64,000 bases of DNA, from contig NZ_CP023747.1 in NCBI RefSeq assembly GCF_008704995.1, forward strand, positions 1,302,001-1,366,000, written 5' to 3'. The stretch's first letter is position 1; the number at the start of each line of letters is the position of its first letter. Source of the DNA: Streptomyces nodosus. Its GTDB lineage: Bacteria > Actinomycetota > Actinomycetes > Streptomycetales > Streptomycetaceae. The notes beneath the pieces were generated by a model that was given only the letters and a program-made list of their open reading frames with translations, was not told where the DNA came from and searched no databases. The translations under genes were made by a program, and so were the position numbers. Positions 7,652-15,764 of the stretch are shown one piece after another.

Positions 7652-8512
7652 ATGCAATACGGACCAGCGGTGCGCCGCCGCAGACTCGGCGCGGAATTGC
7701 GCGCGCTGCGCGCCCGGGCCGGACTCACCAGCGGACAGGCGGCCGTCCTCGTCGGCTGGCACCAGTCGAAGGTGAGCCGGATCGAGACCGGCGCCAGCGG
7801 CGTCAAACCGGCCGATGTGGGCCTGCTGCTCGACGCCTATGAGGTCCAGGACAGCGAACTGCGGGACCTGCTACTGGTGTTGGCGGGCTCGGAGGACGGG
7901 GGCGGGCGGCAGAACTGGTGGCACGCCTATCGCGGGGTGCTGCCCCCGGCCTACCGTGACTTCATCAGCCTGGAGTCACAGGCGAGCGGGATACGCACCG
8001 TGGAGACCTCCGTGGTGCCCGGTCTGCTGCAGACCCCCGCCTATGCCAGGGCCGTGACCAGGGCCGCCGTCGGCACCCTGGAGGACGCCGCGCTGGACAC
8101 CCTGGTCGAGGTGCGGCTGGCCCGCCAGGACGTGCTGCGCGCGGACCCCCCGCTGAGGCTGAACGCGGTCCTGGACGAGGCGGTGCTGCGCCGCGAGGTC
8201 GGCGGTCCCGAGGTCATGGCACACCAGTTACGACGGATCCTGGAGGCGGCCCGGCTTCCCCAGGTACGGCTCCAGGTACTGCCGTTCTCCGCGGGAGCGC
8301 ATATCGGCCTCACCGGACCTTTCGTTATCTTCTCATTTCCGAGCAGATCCGATCTGGATGTGGTAGTACTCGACCATTTGACGAGTAGCCTCTACCTCGA
8401 GCGGAAAGAAGACCTCTGGGCCTACATCGAGGCCTTCAGCGCCCTCCAGGTCCACGCTCTCTCCCCCGAGGACTCATTCGACTACATCGCCGCGATGACC
8501 GGCGCCGTCTGA
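7652..8512 (+). CDS. WhiJ-like XRE-family regulator (HTH plus DUF5753)
   Basis: 286 residues. The N-terminal helix-turn-helix (LGAELRALRARAGLTSGQAA, then WHQSKVSRIETG) occupies about residues 10-60. The remainder is the DUF5753 domain, recognisable by SLESQASGIRTVETSVVPGLLQT, REVGGPEVMAHQL and VQVLPFSAGAH-like strings. GAGAGGAG precedes the ATG. These proteins modulate development and antibiotic production in Streptomyces, and usually pair with the small DUF397 protein encoded immediately after. The nine-base gap to the DUF397 gene implies an operon. Confidence 0.92.
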   Translation: MQYGPAVRRRRLGAELRALRARAGLTSGQAAVLVGWHQSKVSRIETGASGVKPADVGLLLDAYEVQDSELRDLLLVLAGSEDGGGRQNWWHAYRGVLPPAYRDFISLESQASGIRTVETSVVPGLLQTPAYARAVTRAAVGTLEDAALDTLVEVRLARQDVLRADPPLRLNAVLDEAVLRREVGGPEVMAHQLRRILEAARLPQVRLQVLPFSAGAHIGLTGPFVIFSFPSRSDLDVVVLDHLTSSLYLERKEDLWAYIEAFSALQVHALSPEDSFDYIAAMTGAV

Positions 8513-8521
8513 GGAGGCACC

Positions 8522-8746
8522 ATGTCAGCTCTGCCTCGCCCCATCCCCTCCAGTACCTCCCTGCACGGTGTGCGCTGGGTGCGCAGCAGCCGCAGCACGG
8601 GAATGAACAACTGCGTCGAGACGGCCCGTCCGGGCCCCGGGCACGGGTCCGGGCTGGTGGCCGTGCGCGACTCCAAGAACGTGACCGGACCCGCCCTGCT
8701 GTTCAGCCGTGACACCTGGGAGAAGTTCCTGACCGGGCTGAGCTGA
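8522..8746 (+). CDS. DUF397 small protein
   Basis: 74 residues with the DUF397 signature: VRWVRSSRSTGMNNCVETA, AVRDSKN, and a terminal FSRDTWEKFLTGLS. GAGGAGG stands directly before the ATG. DUF397 proteins are encoded next to WhiJ-like regulators and are thought to act as their small partner or antagonist. It is the last gene of the two-gene unit and is followed by a convergent hairpin shared with bioF. Confidence 0.92.
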   Translation: MSALPRPIPSSTSLHGVRWVRSSRSTGMNNCVETARPGPGHGSGLVAVRDSKNVTGPALLFSRDTWEKFLTGLS

Positions 8747-8801
8747 TCGGTCCCGGCCCGGCCGTACCGCCCCGGCGGCTCACGGCCGGGTCTCGCCGAT
8801 C
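8745..8801. terminator. probable convergent terminator between DUF397 gene and bioF
   Basis: Nested inverted repeats: GATCGG (8745-8750) with CCGATC (8796-8801), and inside them CCCGGCCGT (8757-8765) with ACGGCCGGG (8782-8790). The structure overlaps the last codons of both genes. Confidence 0.5.
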
Positions 8802-9907
8802 ACCCGCACGGCACGGCCGATCTGCTCGTCGGTGAGGTCGGCACGGGCGGTCAGACGCAGCCGCGAGATGCCGTCGGGCACCGACGGCGGGCGGAAGCAG
8901 CCCACGGCGACCCCGGCCGCCCGGCAGTCGGCCGCCCACCGCACGGCCCGGTCGGCGGAGGGTGCCCGCACGGAGACCACGGCGGCGTCGGGCCGCACCG
9001 CCTCATGGCCCTCGGCCGTGAGGCGGTCGTACAGCGCCGTCGCCACCGCGCGGGCCCGTGCGGCGCGCTCCGGCTCGCGGCGCAGCAGACGCAGCGCCGC
9101 GAGTGCGGCGCCCGCCGCGGCCGGGGCGAGCCCGGTGTCGAAGATGAACGTCCGGGCGGTGTTGACCAGATGGTCGATGACCCCTGCCGGGCCGAGGACG
9201 GCGCCGCCCTGGCTGCCGAGCGACTTGGAGAGCGTCACCGTCACCACTGTGTCCGGCGCGCCCGCGAGCCGCGCCGCCTGCGCGGCCCCCCGTCCACCGG
9301 TCCCGAGGACCCCGAGCCCATGGGCGTCGTCGACGATCAGACCGGCCCCGAACTCCCGGCAGACGAAGGCCAGTTCGGCCAACGGTGCGGCGTCGCCGTC
9401 CACCGAGAAGACCGTGTCGGAGACCACGACGGCGGGCCCCGGACGGGCGCTCAGCGCCTTGCGCACGGCTTCGGGCTCGGCGTGCTCGACCACCTGGGTG
9501 GTGCCGCGCGCCAGCCGGCAGCCGTCGATCAGGGAGGCATGGTTGCCCGCGTCGGAGACGATCAGGGAACCGTGCGGCGCCAGCGCGGTGACCGCCGCGA
9601 GGTTGGCCGCGTACCCGGAGGAGAAGACCAGGGCCGCCTCGAAGCCGCAGAAGTCGGCCAGTTCGCGCTCCAGTTCGGCGTGGAGTTCGGTGGTGCCGGT
9701 CACCAGGCGGGAGCCGGTCGAACCGCCGCCCCAGCGCCGGGCCGCCTCCGCCGCGCCCTCGACGATCTCGGGATGGCGGGCCAGGCCCAGATAGTCGTTG
9801 CTCGCGAGGTCCAGCAGCGGGGAGCCGGCGGGGCGGGGGCGCAGGGTGCGGACGAGTCCGGCCCGGCGGCGCGCCCGCGCCTGCTCGTCGATCCAGCCGA
9901 ACGCCAT
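8780..9907 (-). CDS. bioF: 8-amino-7-oxononanoate synthase
   Basis: 375-residue PLP enzyme joining pimeloyl thioester and L-alanine in the first committed step of the biotin ring pathway. Family marks: [50 protein letters not shown], and the PLP-lysine segment [11 protein letters not shown]. The start is the ATG after GGAGGAG rather than an ATG ten codons upstream. It is divergent from bioB with 146 bases between the two genes, so all four biotin genes are probably co-regulated from that interval. Confidence 0.96.
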   Translation of the reverse strand: MAFGWIDEQARARRRAGLVRTLRPRPAGSPLLDLASNDYLGLARHPEIVEGAAEAARRWGGGSTGSRLVTGTTELHAELERELADFCGFEAALVFSSGYAANLAAVTALAPHGSLIVSDAGNHASLIDGCRLARGTTQVVEHAEPEAVRKALSARPGPAVVVSDTVFSVDGDAAPLAELAFVCREFGAGLIVDDAHGLGVLGTGGRGAAQAARLAGAPDTVVTVTLSKSLGSQGGAVLGPAGVIDHLVNTARTFIFDTGLAPAAAGAALAALRLLRREPERAARARAVATALYDRLTAEGHEAVRPDAAVVSVRAPSADRAVRWAADCRAAGVAVGCFRPPSVPDGISRLRLTARADLTDEQIGRAVRVIGETRP

Positions 9908-10053
9908 GGCTCCTCCGGGTCTTTGTAGGCAGTGCACAGACCTTAGCTAGACAATCGGCCGCGCCGTATGTGGCCATACCCACACGTCGCACCGTGTCTG
10001 TTGTGCGATCTCTCCTTGGCCCCGAGCGGTGCCGTAGGAAAGGATCGGCTCTC
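9908..10053. promoter_or_regulatory. bioF-bioB divergent promoter region
   Basis: 146 bases serving both directions. It contains two short inverted repeats: GTATG-4-CATAC (9966-9979) and ACACG-6-CGTGT (9982-9997). There is also a less GC-rich patch (ttagctagacaat, 9942-9954) that could hold a -10 element for bioF. No match to the corynebacterial BioQ half-sites could be seen by eye. Confidence 0.4.
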
Positions 10054-11265
10054 ATGGACCTGCTGAACACGCTGGTGGACAAGGGGCTGCGGCGCGAACC
10101 GCCGACCCGCGAGGAAGCGCTGGCCGTCCTCGCCACTTCCGACGACGATGTGCTCGATGTGGTGGCGGCGGCCGGCAAGGTGCGCCGCCACTGGTTCGGC
10201 CGACGGGTGAAACTCAACTATCTGGTCAACCTCAAGTCCGGCCTGTGCCCCGAGGACTGTTCCTACTGTTCTCAGCGCCTCGGCTCCAAGGCGGAGATCC
10301 TCAAGTACACCTGGCTCAAGCCGGACCAGGCCTCGCAGGCCGCGGCGGCCGGAGTGGCGGGCGGGGCCAAGCGGGTCTGTCTGGTCGCCAGCGGCCGCGG
10401 GCCCACCGACCGGGACGTGGACCGGGTCTCGGACACCATCAGGACCATCAAGGAGCAGAACGAGGGCGTCGAGGTGTGCGCCTGCCTCGGTCTGCTCTCC
10501 GAGGGCCAGGCCGAGCAGTTGCGGGCGGCGGGCGCCGACGCCTACAACCACAACCTCAACACCTCCGAGGCCACCTACGGGGACATCACCACCACCCACA
10601 CCTACGCCGACCGCGTCGACACCGTGCAGAAGGCGCACGCCGCCGGTCTGTCGGCCTGCTCCGGGCTGATCGCGGGCATGGGCGAGAGCGACGAGGACCT
10701 GGTCGACGTCGTCTTCTCGCTGCGGGAGCTGGACCCGGACTCGGTGCCCGTCAACTTCCTGATCCCCTTCGAGGGCACCCCGCTCGCCAAGGAGTGGAAC
10801 CTGACCCCGCAGCGGTGTCTGCGGATCCTGGCGATGGTGCGGTTCGTGTGCCCGGACGCGGAGGTACGGATCGCGGGCGGCCGCGAGGTCCATCTGCGCA
10901 CCCTTCAGCCGCTGGCGCTGCATCTGGCCAACTCCCTCTTCCTCGGCGACTATCTGACGAGCGAGGGACAGGCGGGCCGGGCCGATCTGGAGATGATCGC
11001 GGACGCCGGGTTCGAGGTGGAGGGCACGGACCAGGTGACGCTGCCCGGGCATCGCGTCGCGGGCGGCTGCGGCTCGCACCAGGAAGCCGGGTGTGGCTCC
11101 CACCAGGAAGCCGGGTGCGGCTCGCACGGGAGCGGTGGTTGCGGTTCGCACGAGGGCCCCGGCGTCTGCGGGTCCGCTTCCGCACCGGCCTCCGGCGAGC
11201 CCCGTACGGACCTGGTCGCCGTACGCCGCCGGGGCGCGGGAACGGATCTCGCGCCCAATGCCTGA
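10054..11265 (+). CDS. bioB: biotin synthase with Cys/His-rich C-terminal tail
   Basis: 403-residue radical-SAM enzyme inserting sulfur into dethiobiotin. The [4Fe-4S] motif is CPEDCSYC (Cys65, Cys69, Cys72), with NHNLNTS and the [2Fe-2S]-region [11 protein letters not shown] as in bacterial BioB. The catalytic domain ends near residue 330, where E. coli BioB (346 aa) also ends. A roughly 70-residue extension follows, with four tandem CGSH units (such as CGSHQEAG), an added CGS, and a charged tail. These Cys and His residues are unusual and could bind metal or serve as a sulfur or iron store; that is inference. Start: ATG after AGGAAAGG. It overlaps bioA by 8 bases. Confidence 0.95.
   Translation: MDLLNTLVDKGLRREPPTREEALAVLATSDDDVLDVVAAAGKVRRHWFGRRVKLNYLVNLKSGLCPEDCSYCSQRLGSKAEILKYTWLKPDQASQAAAAGVAGGAKRVCLVASGRGPTDRDVDRVSDTIRTIKEQNEGVEVCACLGLLSEGQAEQLRAAGADAYNHNLNTSEATYGDITTTHTYADRVDTVQKAHAAGLSACSGLIAGMGESDEDLVDVVFSLRELDPDSVPVNFLIPFEGTPLAKEWNLTPQRCLRILAMVRFVCPDAEVRIAGGREVHLRTLQPLALHLANSLFLGDYLTSEGQAGRADLEMIADAGFEVEGTDQVTLPGHRVAGGCGSHQEAGCGSHQEAGCGSHGSGGCGSHEGPGVCGSASAPASGEPRTDLVAVRRRGAGTDLAPNA
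11068..11157 (+). repeat. 24-bp tandem repeat encoding the BioB CGSH tail
   Basis: A 24-base unit (eight codons, CGSHQEAG) is repeated almost exactly twice and then twice more in diverged form ([16 protein letters not shown]). The low divergence of the first two copies points to recent slippage. Confidence 0.85.
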
Positions 11266-12538
11266 GCTGTCCGTGGACGCGCTGCTGGCGCTTGACCGGC
11301 AGCACGTCTGGCATCCGTACGGTCCCATGCCCGGCCGGCAGGAGCCGCTGGTCGTGGAGTCGGCGAGCGGGGTGCGGCTGCGGCTGGCCGACGGCTCCGG
11401 CGAACTGGTCGACGGCATGTCGTCCTGGTGGTCGGCCATCCACGGCTACAACCACCCGGTGCTCAACGAGGCCGCGCACGAGCAGCTGGCGCGGATGAGC
11501 CATGTGATGTTCGGCGGGCTCACCCATGAGCCCGCCGTCCGGCTGGCGAAGCTTCTCGTGGACATCGCGCCCGACGGTCTGGAGCATGTCTTCCTCGCGG
11601 ACTCCGGCTCGGTCTCGGTCGAGGTCGCGGTCAAGATGTGCCTGCAGTACTGGCGTTCGCTCGGCCGTCCCGCCAAGCGGCGGCTGCTGACCTGGCGCGG
11701 CGGCTACCACGGGGACACCTGGCAGCCGATGTCGGTGTGCGACCCCGAGGGCGGGATGCACGAGCTGTGGCAGGGTGTGCTGCCCCGGCAGGTGTTCACC
11801 GAGGCGCCTCCGGCCGCCTACGAGGAGTCGTACGCCGAGCAGTTGCGCGCCGCGGTGGAACGGCACGCCGACGAACTGGCCGCGGTGATCGTGGAGCCGG
11901 TGGTGCAGGGCGCGGGCGGGATGCGGTTCCACTCCCCCGCGTATCTGCGGGTGCTGCGCGAGGTGTGCGACGCGCACGATGTGCTGCTGGTGTTCGACGA
12001 GATCGCCACCGGGTTCGGCCGTACGGGGGCGCTGTTCGCCGCGGATCATGCCGCGGTGACGCCCGATGTGATGTGCGTGGGCAAGGCGCTGACCGGCGGC
12101 TATATGACGATGGCGGCGACGTTGTGCACCCCGCGGGTGGCCGAGGGGATCTCCCGGGGCGAGGTGCCGGTGCTCGCCCACGGGCCCACCTTCATGGGCA
12201 ATCCGCTGGCGGCCGCCGTGGCCTGCGCCTCGGTGGAGCTGCTGCTCGGACAGGACTGGCAGGCAGAGGTCAAGCGGATCGAGACGGGCCTGCGGGAAGG
12301 GCTCGCCCCGGCGGCGTCCGTGCCGGGGGTGCGCGAGGTGCGGGTGCTCGGCGCCATCGGGGTCGTGCAGCTCGATCATGAGGTGGACATGGCCGCGGCG
12401 ACCCGGGCCGCGGTGCGCGAGGGCGTATGGCTGCGCCCCTTCCGTGATCTCGTCTACACCATGCCGCCGTATGTGACCGGCGAGGCGGACCTGGCGCGAA
12501 TCACACGCGCGGTCTGCGCGGCGGCACGGGAGGGCTGA
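11258..12538 (+). CDS. bioA: adenosylmethionine-8-amino-7-oxononanoate aminotransferase
   Basis: 426-residue class III PLP aminotransferase making 7,8-diaminopelargonate. Characteristic BioA strings: [49 protein letters not shown], the Asp of [13 protein letters not shown], and the PLP lysine in [10 protein letters not shown]. The ATG overlaps the end of bioB (ATGCCTGA), implying translational coupling. bioD follows after one base. Confidence 0.96.
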   Translation: MPELSVDALLALDRQHVWHPYGPMPGRQEPLVVESASGVRLRLADGSGELVDGMSSWWSAIHGYNHPVLNEAAHEQLARMSHVMFGGLTHEPAVRLAKLLVDIAPDGLEHVFLADSGSVSVEVAVKMCLQYWRSLGRPAKRRLLTWRGGYHGDTWQPMSVCDPEGGMHELWQGVLPRQVFTEAPPAAYEESYAEQLRAAVERHADELAAVIVEPVVQGAGGMRFHSPAYLRVLREVCDAHDVLLVFDEIATGFGRTGALFAADHAAVTPDVMCVGKALTGGYMTMAATLCTPRVAEGISRGEVPVLAHGPTFMGNPLAAAVACASVELLLGQDWQAEVKRIETGLREGLAPAASVPGVREVRVLGAIGVVQLDHEVDMAAATRAAVREGVWLRPFRDLVYTMPPYVTGEADLARITRAVCAAAREG

Positions 12539-12539
12539 G

Positions 12540-13256
12540 ATGGCGATATTGGTGATCACGGGGACCGGCACGGAGGTCGGCAAGACGGTGACCACCGCCG
12601 CCGTCGCGGCGGTGGCGGTGGCCGGTGGCCGCTCCGTGGCCGTCCTCAAGCCCGCGCAGACGGGCGTGGGGCGCGACGAGGACGGGGACGCCGATGTGGT
12701 GGCCCGGCTCTCGGGCGCCGTGACCGCGTGGGAACTCGGCCGCTATCCGGAGCCGTTGGCGCCGGCGACGGCGGCCCGGCGGGCCGGGATGGCGCCCGTG
12801 CGGCCGCAGGAGGTGGCGGAGGCCGCCGCCAAACTGGCCGTCGAGCACGACCTCGTCCTCGTCGAGGGGGCGGGCGGGCTGCTGGTCCGGTTCGACGACG
12901 AGGGCGGCACCCTGGCGGACGCGGCACGGCTGCTGGAGGCGCCGGTGCTGGTGGTCGCCCCGGCGGGCCTCGGCACGCTGAACGCCACGGAGCTGACGGC
13001 ACGCGAACTGCGGCGCCGCGGGCTGGACCTGACGGGAGTCGTGGTCGGCAGTTGGCCGACCCCGGCCGACCTGGCCTCACGGTGCAATCTCGCGGACCTT
13101 CCGGTGGTTTCCGGGGCGCCGCTGCTCGGTGCGCTGCCCGCGGGAGCCGGGGCGTACGCGCCGGCCGGCTTCCGGGCCGCGGCGCCCGGCTGGCTGGCAC
13201 CTCGGCTGGGCGGGACCTGGGACGGCGCGGCGTTCACCTCGGCGTTCGCCGCGTAG
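12540..13256 (+). CDS. bioD: dethiobiotin synthetase
   Basis: 238-residue ATP-dependent carboxylase-cyclase forming the ureido ring of dethiobiotin. It starts one base after the bioA stop. P-loop GTGTEVGKT at residues 8-16, KPAQTG, and VLVEGAGGLLVR are diagnostic. It is the last gene of bioBAD; a perfect palindrome GGCTCGGCCGAGCC (13259-13272) just behind the stop may help end transcription. Confidence 0.96.
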   Translation: MAILVITGTGTEVGKTVTTAAVAAVAVAGGRSVAVLKPAQTGVGRDEDGDADVVARLSGAVTAWELGRYPEPLAPATAARRAGMAPVRPQEVAEAAAKLAVEHDLVLVEGAGGLLVRFDDEGGTLADAARLLEAPVLVVAPAGLGTLNATELTARELRRRGLDLTGVVVGSWPTPADLASRCNLADLPVVSGAPLLGALPAGAGAYAPAGFRAAAPGWLAPRLGGTWDGAAFTSAFAA

Positions 13257-13405
13257 GCGGCTCGGCCGAGCCGGGGCGCGGGTGGTCCGCGCACCGGTCT
13301 CCGGTGCCGCCCGTGGCTCCCGCCGTCGCCGAAGCGGGCATGCCCGGGGGCGGTTCGGGGGAGGATGGCCCTAATCGCCCGCCCTCCGTCTCCGGGAGGT
13401 CCTCG

Positions 13406-14068
13406 ATGCCGGACCGCGCCACCGAGGACGTCGTCCACCACCCCCGGTTCGCCCGCTACTACGCGCGGTCCAGCGTGGCCGCCGAGGGCATGCTGGGGCC
13501 GCACCGGGACACACTCCTGTCCGGCCTGTCGGGGCGGGTGATCGAGATCGGCGCGGGCAACGGGCTGAACTTCACGCACTATCCGGACACGGTGGCCGAG
13601 GTCGTCGCCGTCGAGCCCGAGCGCGCCCTGCGGCAGCTCGCGATGACCGCGGCCCGGCGCTCCGGTGTGCCCGTGGATGTGGTGCCGGGCGTGGCGGAGG
13701 CGCTGCCGGTGAAGAGCGATGCCTTCGACGGCGCGGTGGTGTCGCTGGTGCTGTGCAGTGTGCGGGACGTCCCGCGCGCCCTGTCGGAGCTGCGGCGTGT
13801 GCTGCGCCACGGCGGTGAGCTGCGGTTCTTCGAGCACGGCAGGGGCGGCGGGCGGGCGATGAGGTTCACCCAGCGGATGGTGGACCGCACCGTGTGGCCG
13901 CTTCTGTTCGGCGGCTGCCATGTCGACCGGGACCCGGTCGCCGCGATCAGCTCGGCCGGCTTCGAACTCGGGCCCTGCCGCCGGGTCCTGGTGCCGCCCA
14001 GGGGGCTCCGGACGCCCTCCTCCTACTGTGTGCTGGGCAGCGCTCGGCGCCCCGGTCCGGAGCGGTAG
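13406..14068 (+). CDS. class I SAM-dependent methyltransferase
   Basis: 220 residues with the UbiE/Methyltransf_11 fold: motif I VIEIGAGNGLNFTHYP, acidic loop VVAVEPE, motif II region FDGAVVSLVLCSVRDVPRAL, and VLRHGGELRFFEHGR. Some relatives are annotated as phospholipid or sterol methyltransferase-like, but the substrate cannot be read from sequence. GGGAGG precedes the ATG. It ends exactly against the stop of the convergent toxin-like gene, with no spacer. Confidence 0.88.
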   Translation: MPDRATEDVVHHPRFARYYARSSVAAEGMLGPHRDTLLSGLSGRVIEIGAGNGLNFTHYPDTVAEVVAVEPERALRQLAMTAARRSGVPVDVVPGVAEALPVKSDAFDGAVVSLVLCSVRDVPRALSELRRVLRHGGELRFFEHGRGGGRAMRFTQRMVDRTVWPLLFGGCHVDRDPVAAISSAGFELGPCRRVLVPPRGLRTPSSYCVLGSARRPGPER

Positions 14069-14443
14069 TCACAGACTCCACTGCCGCAGCTCCCGCGCGA
14101 TGTCGCCCACCGAGGCCTCGCCGCCCTTGACCAGTCGCGCCAGATCGCGCACCTGTTCCGCCGAGGTGACGACCTTGACACCGCCGGCGACCAGATAGCC
14201 GTAGGCCACCGCCGAGGCGAACAGCGCGTTGGAGCGCTCCAGCGCGGGCACGTGCAGCAGGAGTTGGAGCAGCGCGGCGGCGCGGTCCTGCGGGGTGTCG
14301 TAGACGGCGACACCGAATATCTCCGCCTCGTGGCGGCTGACCGCGGCGACGAGCGCTCCCCAGTCGGTGACCTGGGGATCTCCGGGTGTCTTGTGTTCGG
14401 CGACCATCAGCAGCCAGGCGAGGTCGACTCTGAGGTGGCTCAA
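14069..14443 (-). CDS. Fic/Doc-like toxin component of a TA pair
   Basis: 124 residues beginning at a TTG four bases after the antitoxin stop; no ATG or GTG fits without running into unlikely sequence. The core (WLLMVAEHKTPGDPQVTDWG, AAALLQLLLHVPALERSN, LFASAVAYGYLVAGGVKV) resembles the Doc-type proteins annotated in Streptomyces as Fic-family toxin component. The canonical Fic motif HxFx(D/N)(A/G)NKR is degenerate: HVPALERSNALF keeps His, Arg and Asn only. AMP- or phospho-transfer activity is therefore doubtful. It lies in an operon with the RHH gene. Confidence 0.7.
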   Translation of the reverse strand: MSHLRVDLAWLLMVAEHKTPGDPQVTDWGALVAAVSRHEAEIFGVAVYDTPQDRAAALLQLLLHVPALERSNALFASAVAYGYLVAGGVKVVTSAEQVRDLARLVKGGEASVGDIARELRQWSL

Positions 14444-14447
14444 CGGA

Positions 14448-14711
14448 TCAGTGACGACCTTCGTCCCGGCCCTCGCCCGCGGGCTCGACCCGGCCCTCAC
14501 GGGCGGTGCCGAACTCCTCGGCGAAGACGGACTCGTACTGCTTCATGAAGTCGGCGGCCGCCTCGACGAAGGTGTGTCCGGCCTCCCCGGTGTCCTGCCG
14601 GACCAGTTCCTCGATATAGCGGTTGACGCTCATGCCGCGCTCCAGGGCCCGCTCACGGGCGGCTCGGGCGGTGTTCTCGTCCACCCTCACGTTCAGCTGG
14701 GTCTTCGCCAT
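14448..14711 (-). CDS. ribbon-helix-helix antitoxin
   Basis: 87 residues. TQLNVRVDENTARAARERAL followed by GMSVNRYIEELVRQ is a ribbon-helix-helix (CopG/HicB-type) DNA-binding fold at residues 3-45. The Glu/Phe-rich C-terminus (ADFMKQYESVFAEEFG) is presumably the toxin-neutralising segment. It is the first gene of the pair, and two palindromes sharing GCTAGC sit in its promoter, fitting autoregulation. No strong Shine-Dalgarno is seen, so translation may be leaderless. Confidence 0.82.
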   Translation of the reverse strand: MAKTQLNVRVDENTARAARERALERGMSVNRYIEELVRQDTGEAGHTFVEAAADFMKQYESVFAEEFGTAREGRVEPAGEGRDEGRH

Positions 14712-14718
14712 GTCTCGA

Positions 14719-14742
14719 CGCTAGCGCCGGGGTGCTAGCACC
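14719..14742. promoter_or_regulatory. paired palindromic operator of the RHH-toxin operon
   Basis: CGCTAGCG (14719-14726) and GGTGCTAGCACC (14731-14742) are both perfect palindromes with a shared GCTAGC core and centres 14 bases apart, immediately upstream of the antitoxin start. Tandem palindromes at this spacing are typical of cooperative RHH repressor binding. Confidence 0.72.
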
Positions 14743-14921
14743 GGCAAGGGGAGGGGGACGGCGAGCCGGACGTGCGTAGGAGACGCGCCTGGACCTCCGG
14801 GGGATTCCGGCTGTGGGGCGCATCACATTACCCTCGGCCGGGACGGGTAGAGCGGGGCTTCCGGGTGCCGGACCACCGAACCACCGGAACGCCGGGGCGT
14901 CCCACGACCGAGGAGGCGGCC

Positions 14922-15761
14922 TTGTCCACTGCTGCTGCCGAGCACGTCCCGGGCCGGGCGGAGGCGGACGGGGCGGCCGCCCGCGCCAGGAGCCTGACGA
15001 AGGCGTACGGCTCGGGCGAGACGAGGGTGCTCGCCCTCGACGCGGTCGACGTGGACATCGCACGCGGCCGCTTCACCGCGGTCATGGGGCCGTCGGGTTC
15101 CGGGAAGTCCACGCTGATGCACTGCCTGGCGGGCCTGGACACCGTGTCGGCCGGCCAGGTGTGGCTCGGCGACACCGAGATCACCGGGCTGAAGGACCGG
15201 GAGCTGACCCGGCTGCGGCGGGATCGGGTCGGGTTCATGTTCCAGTCGTTCAATCTGATCCCGACGCTGACCGCGCTCGAGAACATCACGCTTCCCCTGG
15301 ACATCGCGGGCCGGAGACCCGACCCGGCATGGCTGGACCAGGTGATCGACACCCTCGGGCTGCGGGACCGGCTGCGGCACCGGCCGGCGCAGTTGTCCGG
15401 CGGACAGCAGCAGCGTGTCGCCTGCGCCCGGGCGCTGGCCTCCCGCCCCGAGCTGATCTTCGCGGACGAGCCGACGGGCAACCTCGACTCCCGGTCGGGG
15501 CTGGAGGTGCTGGCCTTTCTGCGCGAGGCGGTGGACGAGCTGGGACAGACCGTCGTGATGGTCACCCACGACCCCCACGCGGCCTCCCACTCCGATCTGG
15601 CGCTGTTCCTGGTGGACGGGCGGATCGTGGACGAGATGGCCCGGCCGACGGCGGATGCGGTGCTGGAGCGCATGCGCCTCTTCGCCGAGGGGCTGCCCGC
15701 GGCCCCGGGTCCGGACGCCGTGCCGGGAACCTCCGACAGCCCCTCCGGTCCCGAGGCATGA
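14922..15761 (+). CDS. ABC transporter ATP-binding protein (MacB/LolD type)
   Basis: 279 residues. TTG start after GAGGAGG. It has Walker A GPSGSGKST, Q-loop MFQSFNLIPTLTALENITLP, signature LSGGQQQR, Walker B LIFADEPTGNLDS and the H-loop MVTHDP, the pattern of the lipoprotein/antibiotic MacB-LolD ATPases that power mechanotransmission rather than membrane transport. An N-terminal 25-residue and a C-terminal Pro-rich extension flank the domain. It is followed three bases later by the matching FtsX permease. Confidence 0.94.
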   Translation: MSTAAAEHVPGRAEADGAAARARSLTKAYGSGETRVLALDAVDVDIARGRFTAVMGPSGSGKSTLMHCLAGLDTVSAGQVWLGDTEITGLKDRELTRLRRDRVGFMFQSFNLIPTLTALENITLPLDIAGRRPDPAWLDQVIDTLGLRDRLRHRPAQLSGGQQQRVACARALASRPELIFADEPTGNLDSRSGLEVLAFLREAVDELGQTVVMVTHDPHAASHSDLALFLVDGRIVDEMARPTADAVLERMRLFAEGLPAAPGPDAVPGTSDSPSGPEA

Positions 15762-15764
15762 GCC

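Noticed and set aside
9003..9937. Open frames on both strands inside bioF
   Set aside because: Shadows of bioF codons without motifs.
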